NCBI RefSeq assembly: GCF_900112285.1 | Contig: NZ_FOKZ01000001.1 | Location: 186,001-250,000, forward strand | Length of the DNA stretch: 64,000 bases | Reading direction: 5' to 3' | DNA from: Polaromonas sp. OV174 | GTDB taxonomy: Bacteria > Pseudomonadota > Gammaproteobacteria > Burkholderiales > Burkholderiaceae_C | Part shown: positions 34,772 through 42,979 of the stretch, piece after piece | Numbering within the stretch: position 1 is the first letter of the stretch | How the letters are laid out: each line of letters opens with the position of its first letter | The notes under the pieces: model-generated | What the model saw: only the letters and a program-made list of their open reading frames with translations | Told to the model about the DNA's origin: nothing | Database searches by the model: none | Position numbers and translations under genes: made by a program

Positions 34772-36876
34772 TGAATCCGCATGCCGGGTGTGGCACCCGG
34801 CACCGGCTCCAGCACATAAATGCCGGGTTGGGCTTTTTCGTCGGCGTGGCTGGCGGCCAGCACCATGCCTTCGCTGATACCGAACTTCATCTTGCGCGGC
34901 GCCAGATTGGCCACCATGACCGTGTGTTTGCCGATCAGGTCTTCGGGTTTGTAAACCGAGGCGATGCCGCTGAAGACATTGCGCATGTGGCCTTCGCCAG
35001 CGTCCAGGGTCAGGCGCAGCAGCTTGGTCGAGCCCTCCACGGCTTCGCAGTTGACGATTTTGGCGATGCGCAAATCGACTTTGGCAAAGTCGTCGATGGT
35101 GATGGTGGGGGCAATGTCTTCGCCGCCTGGTGCTATGGTTTCGGTAGCTGATTCCGCAGTGGCGACGGGCGCTGGAGGCTCAAACAATGCTTCAAGCTGC
35201 TTGGCGTCGACACGCTGCATGAGGTGTTTGTAATCGCCAATCAGGTGGCCGTTGCCCAGGCTGCTGGCGGCGTCGGCAAAGCACAGCGGGGAGATGTTCA
35301 AAAAGGCTTCCACCTGGGTGGCCAGCGCTGGCAGCACCGGCTTGAGGTAGAGCGTCAGCAGGCGGAAGGCCTCGATGCAGACACTGCAGACGTCATGCAG
35401 GCGCGCTTCCATGCCTTCCTTCTTGGCGAGTTCCCAGGGCTTGTTCTGGTCCACGTAGGCGTTGACCTGGTCGGCCAGCAGCATGACTTCGCGCTGGGCC
35501 TTGGCGTATTCGCGGCTTTCATAGAGCTGCGCTATGGTGGCCGACTGGGCGCGCAGGCTGGCCAGCAGTGTCACGCCGTCGCTTGAGACCTCGCCCAGCT
35601 TGCCGTCAAAGCGCTTGGCGATGAAGCCGGCGGCGCGGCTGGCGATGTTGATGAACTTGCCCACCAGGTCGCTGTTGACGCGTGCCATGAAGTCGTCGGC
35701 ATTGAAGTCGAGGTCTTCGTTGCGGGCATTGAGCTTGGCCGCCAGGTAGTAGCGCAGCCATTCGGGGTTCATGCCCAGGCTCAGGTACTTGAGCGGGTCC
35801 AGGCCGGTACCGCGGCTCTTGCTCATCTTCTCGCCGTTGTTCACCGTGAGGAAGCCGTGCACAAAGATGTTGTCGGGCGTCTTGCGGCCGCTGAAATGCA
35901 GCATGGCGGGCCAGAACAGGGTGTGGAAGGTGACGATGTCCTTGCCGATGAAGTGGTACTGCTCCAGGCCGGGCTGGGCCATGTAGTCGTCATAGCTCTG
36001 GCCGCGTTTTTCCAGCAGGTTTTTCAGCGACGCCAGGTAGCCGACCGGTGCGTCCAGCCAGACATAAAAGTATTTGCCCGGCGCGTCGGGAATTTCGATG
36101 CCGAAGTAAGGCGCGTCGCGGCTGATGTCCCAGTCGCCCAGGCCCTCGGAGGTGCTGCCGTCGGGGTTGGTGCGCACCGAGAACCACTCCTTGACCTTGT
36201 TGGCCACCTCGGGCTGCAGCCGAGGCTTGCCGGACTCATCTGGTCCTTGCGTCCACTGCTGCAGGAACTCGACGCAGCGCGGATCAGAGAGCTTGAAGAA
36301 GAGATGCTCCGAGCTTTTCAGCACCGGCACCGCGCCCGACAGGGCGGAAAACGGGTTGATCAGGTCGGTCGGGGCATAGACCGCGCTGCAGACTTCGCAG
36401 TTGTCGCCGTACTGATCCTTGCTGTGGCATTTGGGGCATTCGCCCTTGATGAAACGATCGGGCAGGAACATGTTCTTTTCGGGGTCAAAGAACTGCTCAA
36501 TGGTCTTGCTCTCGATCAGCGAGCCATCCGGGTTGTCACGCAGGTCGCGGTAAATCTGCCGCGCCAACTCGTGGTTTTCCGGCGAATCGGTGCAGCTCCA
36601 GTTGTCAAAGCTGATGTGAAAGCCGTCCAAATAGGGCTGGCGGCCGGCCGCGATGTCGGCGACGAATTGCTGCGGCGTCTTGCCGGCTTTTTCGGCGGCA
36701 ATCATGATGGGCGCGCCGTGGGCGTCGTCGGCGCCGCAGAAGTTCACCTCGTTGCCCTGCATTCGCTGAAAGCGCACCCAGATATCGGCCTGGATGTACT
36801 CCATGATGTGGCCAATGTGGAAATTGCCGTTGGCGTAGGGAAGGGCGGTGGTGACAAACAGGCGGCGCTGGGACAT
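34768..36876 (-). CDS. metG: Methionyl-tRNA synthetase
   Basis: Class I synthetase, 702 residues. HIGH motif at 20-23 ([11 protein letters not shown]), a zinc-binding knuckle with [17 protein letters not shown] near 145-161, and KMSKS near 348. The anticodon-binding domain runs to about residue 560, and a C-terminal EMAP/tRNA-binding domain from about 592 ([20 protein letters not shown]). The Pro/Ala/Glu-rich linker at about 565-582 is encoded by a copy of the interspersed repeat. Divergent from apbC. Confidence 0.95.
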   Translation of the reverse strand: MSQRRLFVTTALPYANGNFHIGHIMEYIQADIWVRFQRMQGNEVNFCGADDAHGAPIMIAAEKAGKTPQQFVADIAAGRQPYLDGFHISFDNWSCTDSPENHELARQIYRDLRDNPDGSLIESKTIEQFFDPEKNMFLPDRFIKGECPKCHSKDQYGDNCEVCSAVYAPTDLINPFSALSGAVPVLKSSEHLFFKLSDPRCVEFLQQWTQGPDESGKPRLQPEVANKVKEWFSVRTNPDGSTSEGLGDWDISRDAPYFGIEIPDAPGKYFYVWLDAPVGYLASLKNLLEKRGQSYDDYMAQPGLEQYHFIGKDIVTFHTLFWPAMLHFSGRKTPDNIFVHGFLTVNNGEKMSKSRGTGLDPLKYLSLGMNPEWLRYYLAAKLNARNEDLDFNADDFMARVNSDLVGKFINIASRAAGFIAKRFDGKLGEVSSDGVTLLASLRAQSATIAQLYESREYAKAQREVMLLADQVNAYVDQNKPWELAKKEGMEARLHDVCSVCIEAFRLLTLYLKPVLPALATQVEAFLNISPLCFADAASSLGNGHLIGDYKHLMQRVDAKQLEALFEPPAPVATAESATETIAPGGEDIAPTITIDDFAKVDLRIAKIVNCEAVEGSTKLLRLTLDAGEGHMRNVFSGIASVYKPEDLIGKHTVMVANLAPRKMKFGISEGMVLAASHADEKAQPGIYVLEPVPGATPGMRIH
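35131..35184 (+). repeat. Interspersed ~55-bp repeat, copy 6 (inside metG linker)
   Basis: TGCTATGGTTTCGGTAGCTG, CGC spacing, then GGGCGCTGGAGGCTCAAA. In frame within metG, encoding roughly [18 protein letters not shown]. Confidence 0.55.
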
Positions 36877-37065
36877 ATGAAGGTCTTTAAGGCTTTAGAG
36901 GGCTAACCCGCGATTTTAAGTCGTTCGGCCCAGACGGCCCCTTGGCAAGTCCCCATGACCCCATGACTGGCGCCGCGGCGTTAGACTTCCAGACAACCCC
37001 AGCGGCAGCCGCAGCATGCAAAAAGCACCGGCCTGCCTTGTCAGATTTAATCGGAGACTCCCCAG

Positions 37066-38157
37066 ATGGCTGTAGAGCAACAGGCAATTTTGAATGCGCT
37101 GCAAAGCGTTCTAGATCCCAACACGGGCAAGGACTTTGTCAGCACCAAGGCCTTGAAGAACCTGCAAATCAGCGGCGACGAGGTGTCGTTCGAGGTGGAG
37201 CTGGGCTACCCCGCCAAGAGCCAGATTCCGGGCTTTCGCAAGAGCCTGATTGCTGCCGCCAAGGGCGTAGCCGGTGTCGGCAATGTGTCGGTCAACGTCA
37301 TCAGCAAGATCGCCAGCCACAGCGTGCAGCGCGGCGTGCAGCTGCTGCCCAATGTGAAGAACATCATCGCCGTGGCCTCCGGCAAGGGCGGCGTGGGCAA
37401 AAGCACCACCGCCGTCAATCTGGCGCTGGCCCTGGCTGCCGAAGGCGCCAGCGTCGGCTTGCTCGATGCCGATATCTACGGCCCCAGCCAGCCCATGATG
37501 ATGGGCATAGAAGGCCGGCCCGAGAGCATTGACGGCAAAAACATGGAGCCCATGGAAAACTACGGCATCCAGGTCATGTCCATAGGCTTTCTGGTGGCCC
37601 AGGACGAGGCCATGATCTGGCGCGGCCCCATGGCCACCCAGGCGCTGGAGCAGCTGCTGCGCCAGACCAACTGGAAAGACCTGGACTACCTGATTGTTGA
37701 CATGCCGCCGGGCACCGGCGACATCCAGCTCACATTGAGCCAGCGCGTGCCCATGACGGGTGCCGTCATTGTCACCACGCCGCAGGACATCGCGCTGCTG
37801 GACGCCAAAAAAGGCATCAAGATGTTCGAGAAGGTCGGTGTGCCGATTCTGGGCATCGTCGAAAACATGGCGGTGCATATCTGCAGCAATTGCGGCCACG
37901 CCGAGCATATTTTTGGCGAAGGCGGCGGCAAAAAAATGGCCGCCGACTACAAGATGGACTACCTGGGCGCGCTGCCGCTGGACATGCAGATCCGCCTGCA
38001 GGCCGACAACGGCCGACCCACGGTGGTGGCCGATCCCGACGGCGATGTGGCAGCCATTTACAAGGCGGTAGCACGCAAGATGGCGATCACGGTGGCGGCC
38101 AAGGCGAAAGACTTTTCGGCCAAGTTCCCGACCATCACGATTTCGAAAAACACCTGA
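37066..38157 (+). CDS. apbC: Mrp/NBP35-family iron-sulfur cluster carrier ATPase
   Basis: 363 residues. N-terminal DUF59/MIP18-like domain (about 1-85), deviant Walker A GKGGVGKST at 106-114, DADIYGPSQPMMMG near 137-150, VDMPPGTGD, and the cluster-binding CxxC in ICSNCGHAEHIFG near 271-283. Carries [4Fe-4S] clusters to apoproteins. NadA, BioB and the formate dehydrogenase encoded here all need such clusters. GGAG lies eight bases before the ATG. Confidence 0.93.
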   Translation: MAVEQQAILNALQSVLDPNTGKDFVSTKALKNLQISGDEVSFEVELGYPAKSQIPGFRKSLIAAAKGVAGVGNVSVNVISKIASHSVQRGVQLLPNVKNIIAVASGKGGVGKSTTAVNLALALAAEGASVGLLDADIYGPSQPMMMGIEGRPESIDGKNMEPMENYGIQVMSIGFLVAQDEAMIWRGPMATQALEQLLRQTNWKDLDYLIVDMPPGTGDIQLTLSQRVPMTGAVIVTTPQDIALLDAKKGIKMFEKVGVPILGIVENMAVHICSNCGHAEHIFGEGGGKKMAADYKMDYLGALPLDMQIRLQADNGRPTVVADPDGDVAAIYKAVARKMAITVAAKAKDFSAKFPTITISKNT

Positions 38158-38185
38158 CACAGGGCCCAGCCTTTAGGCCACGCGG

Positions 38186-39136
38186 ATGAATCTGCTGACA
38201 TCACTGCGCTACCTGGTCGCCCTGAGTGAGCACAGACATTTCGCGCGGGCGGCGCAGGCCTGCCACATCACCCAGCCGGCGCTGTCCAACGCCTTGCGGG
38301 CGCTGGAAAAGGAATTCGGCACGCCCATCGTCAAGCGCGCCCGCAGCTACGCCGGCCTGACGCCCGAAGGCGAACGCGTGCTGGCCAGCGCCCGGCGCAT
38401 GCTGCATGAGCATGTGCTGCTGCAGCAGGAGCTCGCCAGCAGCGCCGACCAGCCGCGCGGCCGCTTGCAACTGGGGGTGGTGCCGACGGCGGTGCCGGTG
38501 GCTGCGCGCTTTGCCGCCATGCTGCAGGCCGCGCATCCGGGCATCGCGCCGGTGGTGCGCTCCCTGAGCTCGCAGGAGATTGAAGAGGGTCTGGACAATC
38601 TTTCGCTGGATCTGGCGCTGGGGTTCACCGACCGGCTGGCCCAGGCCGGCCACTTCGCCGTGCTGCCGCAATACGCCGAGCATTATTTTCTGGTGCGCCG
38701 CCGGAAAAATGCCGCCCATGCCAAGGGTGCAAAACTGCACATTGGCGCGGCCATGCGCTGGCTGGACGCCGCGCAAAAGCCTCTGTGCCTGCTGACACCC
38801 GAGATGCACAACCGCAGCCTGGTGGACCGCGCTTTTGCCGCCGTGGGCGCCACCGTCCAGCCGGTCATGGAAACCAATTCGGTGCTGACCCTGGCCCTGA
38901 GCGTGCTGGCCAGCGATGTCTGCAGCGTGCTGCCCGGCGCGCTGGTCGGCGCGGTGCGCAGCCAGGGCGAGCTCGAAGCCTTGCCGCTGGTGGCTCCGGA
39001 AATGGTGACGCCCGTGGGCTTTATCCACCTGGCCAACTCCCGCGCTTCGCGGGCGCTGGAGGCGGCGCTGGCGCTGGCCCAAGAGGCACGCTGGCTGCAG
39101 CATGCGGCGCAGCACAGCGGCTCACTCAAGCCCTGA
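38186..39136 (+). CDS. LysR-type regulator resembling FdsR (formate dehydrogenase operon)
   Basis: 316 residues: winged HTH at 1-60 (LRYLVALSEHRHFARAAQAC, then HITQPALSNALRALEKEFG) and a LysR substrate-binding domain from about 90 (GRLQLGVVPTAVPVAARFA). This N terminus and the position ahead of a formate dehydrogenase operon recall FdsR of Cupriavidus; the assignment rests on memory of the family plus context. Here about 3.8 kb of unrelated genes separates it from fdhBA. An LTTR acting on another target is the alternative. Confidence 0.7.
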   Translation: MNLLTSLRYLVALSEHRHFARAAQACHITQPALSNALRALEKEFGTPIVKRARSYAGLTPEGERVLASARRMLHEHVLLQQELASSADQPRGRLQLGVVPTAVPVAARFAAMLQAAHPGIAPVVRSLSSQEIEEGLDNLSLDLALGFTDRLAQAGHFAVLPQYAEHYFLVRRRKNAAHAKGAKLHIGAAMRWLDAAQKPLCLLTPEMHNRSLVDRAFAAVGATVQPVMETNSVLTLALSVLASDVCSVLPGALVGAVRSQGELEALPLVAPEMVTPVGFIHLANSRASRALEAALALAQEARWLQHAAQHSGSLKP

Positions 39137-39309
39137 GTCACCCGCCTGTCACCGGTCAGGACGACAGATCGGATGAAGCAAAGAGGAGTAATTCCCCCGC
39201 TGCCCGATGAGTTGACATTTGGATGGGCATGGGCTCTGATGAATACCGATCCTGATTCCTTATCGTTTGGACGCAACTTCGCTGACTAATTGAAGGTCAC
39301 CTACTCGGG

Positions 39310-40092
39310 ATGACGTCGATGCCCAGTCTCAAGTGTCTTTTCTGCCAGCATCTCAACCCGGCCGGTGCAATTTTCTGTAACGATTGTGGCGGGCAGTTGA
39401 ACCTGCAACCTTGCGAACGATGCGGAGCGATTGACAGCCGATCCGCGAGGAAGTGCTACAAGTGCGGCGCCGAATTCCCTCTGCCTGCGGCAGCGGGGCT
39501 TAACCCCTTGCTCGCGCCAACGATCCCTGAAAAAGCGTTCGCTTATTCAACATTGGACGAGGCCGGAGCCGCGGGCCAGGAGGTTGCGCACCCGCACCCT
39601 GGGCTGAGCTACTCGCCGCCTGAACCGCAGCCTGTGGATGACATGCTCGCATCCGAAACGGCTGCGACCGCGACCGTGACCAAGCCGCGACGCAGGCTAC
39701 CTCTTGCCGTCATTTTGGCCTTGTTGCTCGTGTTGGCGGCAGCGCTGGTGTCCGTCTATTTATATCAAGGGAAGCCTGTGCAGCTCGCGCGCACGCAGGG
39801 CCAGAAACAGGACCAGCAACAGGGCGAAAGGCAGGCGGTCACCGACCTGTCCAGCGCGCCCAAGTTGCAAGCCCAGGGCACCGTGCAACAACCCGCGACC
39901 GCTACGCTTGAACTTGAAAAAACGCCATCGCTTGCGCCACCCAGCGCTGATGCCGCAGCGGCTGCGCGCCCATTGCCGGTGACCGATGCCGAGGTGAAGG
40001 CCCGCCACGACCGGCCTATCGATGAAAAATGTCCGCCAGCCGTCGCAACGCTCGGGCTCTGCAATCCGGATACACAACAGGAGAGGCACTAG
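39310..40092 (+). CDS. Membrane-anchored double zinc-ribbon protein with LGLC tail
   Basis: 260 residues, not a named family. Two four-Cys zinc ribbons: C9, C12, C23, C26 and C35, C38, C49, C52. A Pro/Ala-rich linker, one membrane segment (about 131-153, LPLAVILALLLVLAAALVSV) after an RRR stop-transfer, then a Gln/Ala-rich region and a C-terminal CPPAVATLGLCNP. The topology would place the ribbons inside and the tail in the periplasm. The next gene encodes a periplasmic TAXI protein with the same type of tail, 1 bp away, so the two are probably functional partners (inference). Confidence 0.72.
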   Translation: MTSMPSLKCLFCQHLNPAGAIFCNDCGGQLNLQPCERCGAIDSRSARKCYKCGAEFPLPAAAGLNPLLAPTIPEKAFAYSTLDEAGAAGQEVAHPHPGLSYSPPEPQPVDDMLASETAATATVTKPRRRLPLAVILALLLVLAAALVSVYLYQGKPVQLARTQGQKQDQQQGERQAVTDLSSAPKLQAQGTVQQPATATLELEKTPSLAPPSADAAAAARPLPVTDAEVKARHDRPIDEKCPPAVATLGLCNPDTQQERH

Positions 40093-40093
40093 T

Positions 40094-41155
40094 ATGAAAA
40101 ACCTCATATTGAGCACGCTGCTGATGGCGGGGATGCTCTGCCACGCCCCGGCAGCGGTCGCTGCGGTGGAATACAAAATCGTCACCGCTTCCGCGCGGGG
40201 AACCTATATCAAGATCGGGCAGGATCTTGCTCAGTTTGTGGCGCCGTCGGCGGACATCAAGCTCGACGCTCAGCCGTCGGCCGGATCGGCGGAAAATGTC
40301 AGGCGCCTGCGCTACGAGCCGGGCGTCAAACTGGCCTTGGTGCAGTCAGACGTCTACCAGTCCTTTCTCGACATCGCCGCTGGCGGCAACGCGGAGGCCA
40401 GAGCCATGATCCGGCCGCTGCGGGTGATCATGCCGCTCTATAACGAGGAGATCTACTTCATCGTGCGGGCCGATTCGGAGCGTAACTTTATCCACGAGAT
40501 CAAGAATGCAAGGATCAATGCGGGCGAGTCAGGAAGCGGCACGGCGCTGACGTCGGCAACGCTTTACCGCCTGATGTTTGGCGAGCCCATGCCGGACGCC
40601 AAGGCGAGCTTTCTTTCCAACGAAGAGGCGCTGGCCAAACTGGTGACGGACAAGACGATTGACGTGGTCGCCGTCGTCGCCGGTCAACCCGCCAAACTGC
40701 TGGTTGACATGAAGCCCGAGTCGCGCAAATTGATCAAGCTGCTCAAGTTTGACCCCAACCATGCCTCCAGCGAAGCGGCGCTCAAGACCTATTTTGCAGC
40801 CACTGTGCGTGCCAGCAATTACCCCAACCTGCTGACGGCGGATCTCCCGGGGCTGGCCGTCAAGGCCTTTCTCGTCACCTACGATTTCCAGCTGAAGGAC
40901 ACCGAGAGCCACCTGCGGAATTTGGCGCGTTCGCTGTGCCAGAACTTCCAGTCTCTGCAGGAAAAAGGACACCCGAAGTGGCGTGAGGTTGAGCTGGCGC
41001 TGCCCGATCTCGGTCGCGGATGGTTCTACTATGCCCCGACGGCGCGTGAGATCCGCGCCTGCATCGCAGGAGAAACCAAGCCGGGAACACCGGTGAAGTC
41101 ACCAGCGGTGAAGGCCTGTCCGCAGCAGGAACGGATTCTTGGTCTGTGCAAATAG
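40094..41155 (+). CDS. TAXI-family solute-binding protein with LGLC tail
   Basis: 353 residues from the ATG preceded by GGAGAGG. Sec signal peptide (about 1-24, ending AAVAA), then the TAXI-TRAP pattern: YKIVTASARGTYIKIGQDLA near 26-45, VKLALVQSDVYQSFLDIA, then INAGESGSGTALTSATLY. The C terminus adds KACPQQERILGLCK, like the preceding protein. TAXI proteins normally work with a fused DctQM permease; none is encoded nearby, so it may be a sensor or scaffold rather than a transporter component. Confidence 0.8.
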   Translation: MKNLILSTLLMAGMLCHAPAAVAAVEYKIVTASARGTYIKIGQDLAQFVAPSADIKLDAQPSAGSAENVRRLRYEPGVKLALVQSDVYQSFLDIAAGGNAEARAMIRPLRVIMPLYNEEIYFIVRADSERNFIHEIKNARINAGESGSGTALTSATLYRLMFGEPMPDAKASFLSNEEALAKLVTDKTIDVVAVVAGQPAKLLVDMKPESRKLIKLLKFDPNHASSEAALKTYFAATVRASNYPNLLTADLPGLAVKAFLVTYDFQLKDTESHLRNLARSLCQNFQSLQEKGHPKWREVELALPDLGRGWFYYAPTAREIRACIAGETKPGTPVKSPAVKACPQQERILGLCK

Positions 41156-41282
41156 GCTGGCGCAGGATTGTCGGCTGACGCCACTCGCCGGCAAGCGGGG
41201 CGGATTCAATCGGTTTATGCCCAGCCAGAATCCGACAAAGCCACAATCTACGGCCATGGTCAACCCGCAGCAAAGGAATTCA

Positions 41283-41789
41283 ATGAACATCGAGATTCGA
41301 AAAGAGGTGGCTAATGACGTGGAAGCCATAGACGCCGTGACGACCGCAGCATTCTTGGCCGTGCCCCATACAGACCATACCGAGCAATTCATCGTCAAGG
41401 CACTGCGCAAGGCCGGAAAATTGACGATCTCTCTGGTCGCAGAGGTTGGTGAGGTGGTTGTTGGCCATGTGGCCGTATCGCCGGTCTCCATCTCGGACGG
41501 GACTTCGGGCTGGTACGGTCTCGGCCCCATTTCAGTGACGCCGGCTTATCAAGGCCAAGGGGTCGGTTCACGCCTCATGGGCGAAGCCCTGCGCGCGCTG
41601 CGCGAAAGCGGAGCCTCGGGTTGCGTCGTTCTCGGCGAGCCTGGCTATTACGGCCGTTTCGGCTTTCGGGCTGAGTCCGGCCTTGTCCTCCCGAACGTTC
41701 CACCCGAGTACTTCCAGGCCCTGTCTTTCGGCGCCGCCATGCCATGCGGCACGGTCTCCTACGACGAGTCGTTCAGCGCGCAGGCCTGA
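41283..41789 (+). CDS. GNAT-family N-acetyltransferase
   Basis: 168 residues from the ATG with AAAGGAA upstream; an upstream extension overlaps the TAXI gene and is rejected. The acetyl-CoA site appears as ISVTPAYQGQGVGSRLMGEAL near 82-102, then GCVVLGEPGYYGRFGF, typical of YhbS-like acetyltransferases. Substrate unknown. Confidence 0.85.
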   Translation: MNIEIRKEVANDVEAIDAVTTAAFLAVPHTDHTEQFIVKALRKAGKLTISLVAEVGEVVVGHVAVSPVSISDGTSGWYGLGPISVTPAYQGQGVGSRLMGEALRALRESGASGCVVLGEPGYYGRFGFRAESGLVLPNVPPEYFQALSFGAAMPCGTVSYDESFSAQA

Positions 41790-42351
41790 CGAGGGTCAGA
41801 ATATGGCGATGTGCGTGTGCGGGTACTCGTCAGCGGTGGCTTTCTGGATGTTGAATATTCATGGTTGACTCGCCAGTCAACGGTCGGTCGGGACGGCCAA
41901 TAATGGTCCCGAAGTCGCCTTTGGTTCATCTCTCGAACCATCCAAGCGTTACCGTCAGTGATTCGGATTGCAAAAAATCCATCATCGGCGCGGCTTCTGA
42001 ATGCACTGCGCGAGGTGCCTAAAAACTACATCGGGATGCGCGGAGATAAACACCCAAGTCTCCTCAAAATTGATTCCCTCCTCAAAGCAGAGCTTTCGAA
42101 ATTCTTCTTTGTTCCAGCTTCTGCGTCTGGGGCTGTAGTCCCGCCGACGAGGTAATGGGTAACTTGGCCTACGGTATTGAGAGTTCGCCCATGGTTGCTC
42201 GCGTCCTGCGTCGATCCCGACCTGAGGAGCATCGGCGAATCCTTACAACAGCATCAGTCCCATCCCACAAACCGAGGCCCCGCGATGCGTACGATTGGAG
42301 TTGTTTGGACAATGGCGAATGCCGGGTGCTCAACTCTGTAGGAGATACGAA
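41790..42351. other. 562-bp intergenic region, no confident gene
   Basis: A 65-codon GTG-started frame (41958-42155) carries no recognisable domain and no good ribosome site, so I do not call it. GTTGACT-CGCC-AGTCAAC at 41864-41881 is a perfect 7-bp-arm hairpin without a T tract. The stretch reads like decayed sequence within an insert between the LysR gene and the formate dehydrogenase genes. Confidence 0.5.
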
Positions 42352-42831
42352 ATGACGAGCAAGAACACAATCTGTCTGTGGTACGAGCGCGACGCCTTTG
42401 ACGCCGCCAACTTTTATGCCGAAACCTTCCCCGACAGCGCTGTCGGCGCCATCCTCCGCGCACCGGGCGACTATCCCGATGGCAAGCAGGGCGATGTCCT
42501 GACGGTCGAGTTCACCGTCGCCGGCATCCCCTGCATCGGGCTGAACGGTGGCCCCCACTTCAAGCACAGCGAAGCCTTTTCTTTTCAAATCGCGACCGAC
42601 GACCAGGCCGAAACCGACCGCTTGTGGAACGCCATCGTCAGCAATGGCGGGCAGGAAAGCGAGTGCGGCTGGTGCAAGGACCGGTGGGGATTGTCATGGC
42701 AGATTACCCCGCGCGTCCTCACCGCGGCGATAGCCGGCCCCGATCATGCGGCGGCCAAGCGCGCTTTCGACGCAATGATGACCATGAAAAAGATCGACAT
42801 CGCCGCGATAGAGGCGGCACGCCTGGGGTGA
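42352..42831 (+). CDS. VOC-superfamily (PhnB/glyoxalase-like) protein
   Basis: 159 residues from the ATG with TAGGAG upstream. The sequence from CLWYERDAFDAANFYAETFP to NGGPHFKHSEAFSFQI, CGWCKDRWGLSWQITP and the C-terminal AAKRAFDAMMTMKKIDIAAI matches the PhnB-like family annotated as 3-demethylubiquinone methyltransferase-like. Function not known; no glyoxalase or antibiotic-resistance role can be inferred. Confidence 0.85.
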   Translation: MTSKNTICLWYERDAFDAANFYAETFPDSAVGAILRAPGDYPDGKQGDVLTVEFTVAGIPCIGLNGGPHFKHSEAFSFQIATDDQAETDRLWNAIVSNGGQESECGWCKDRWGLSWQITPRVLTAAIAGPDHAAAKRAFDAMMTMKKIDIAAIEAARLG

Positions 42832-42979
42832 CCGGTCTGGAGCCGGCAGTTTCGCTATTCGACAGCCAAGAGTCAGTCTTAAGCGCTCCTCCTGAACCCG
42901 CCCTCCACATTCACAGCTTGAATCTGCCCATACAGCGATTCAATTTGACGCCGACCGCGCGGACGGCGACAGTGCGTTG

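Noticed and set aside
41958..42155. 65-codon GTG-started gene
   Set aside because: No ribosome site, no recognisable domain, in a gene-poor stretch; mentioned only in the intergenic entry.
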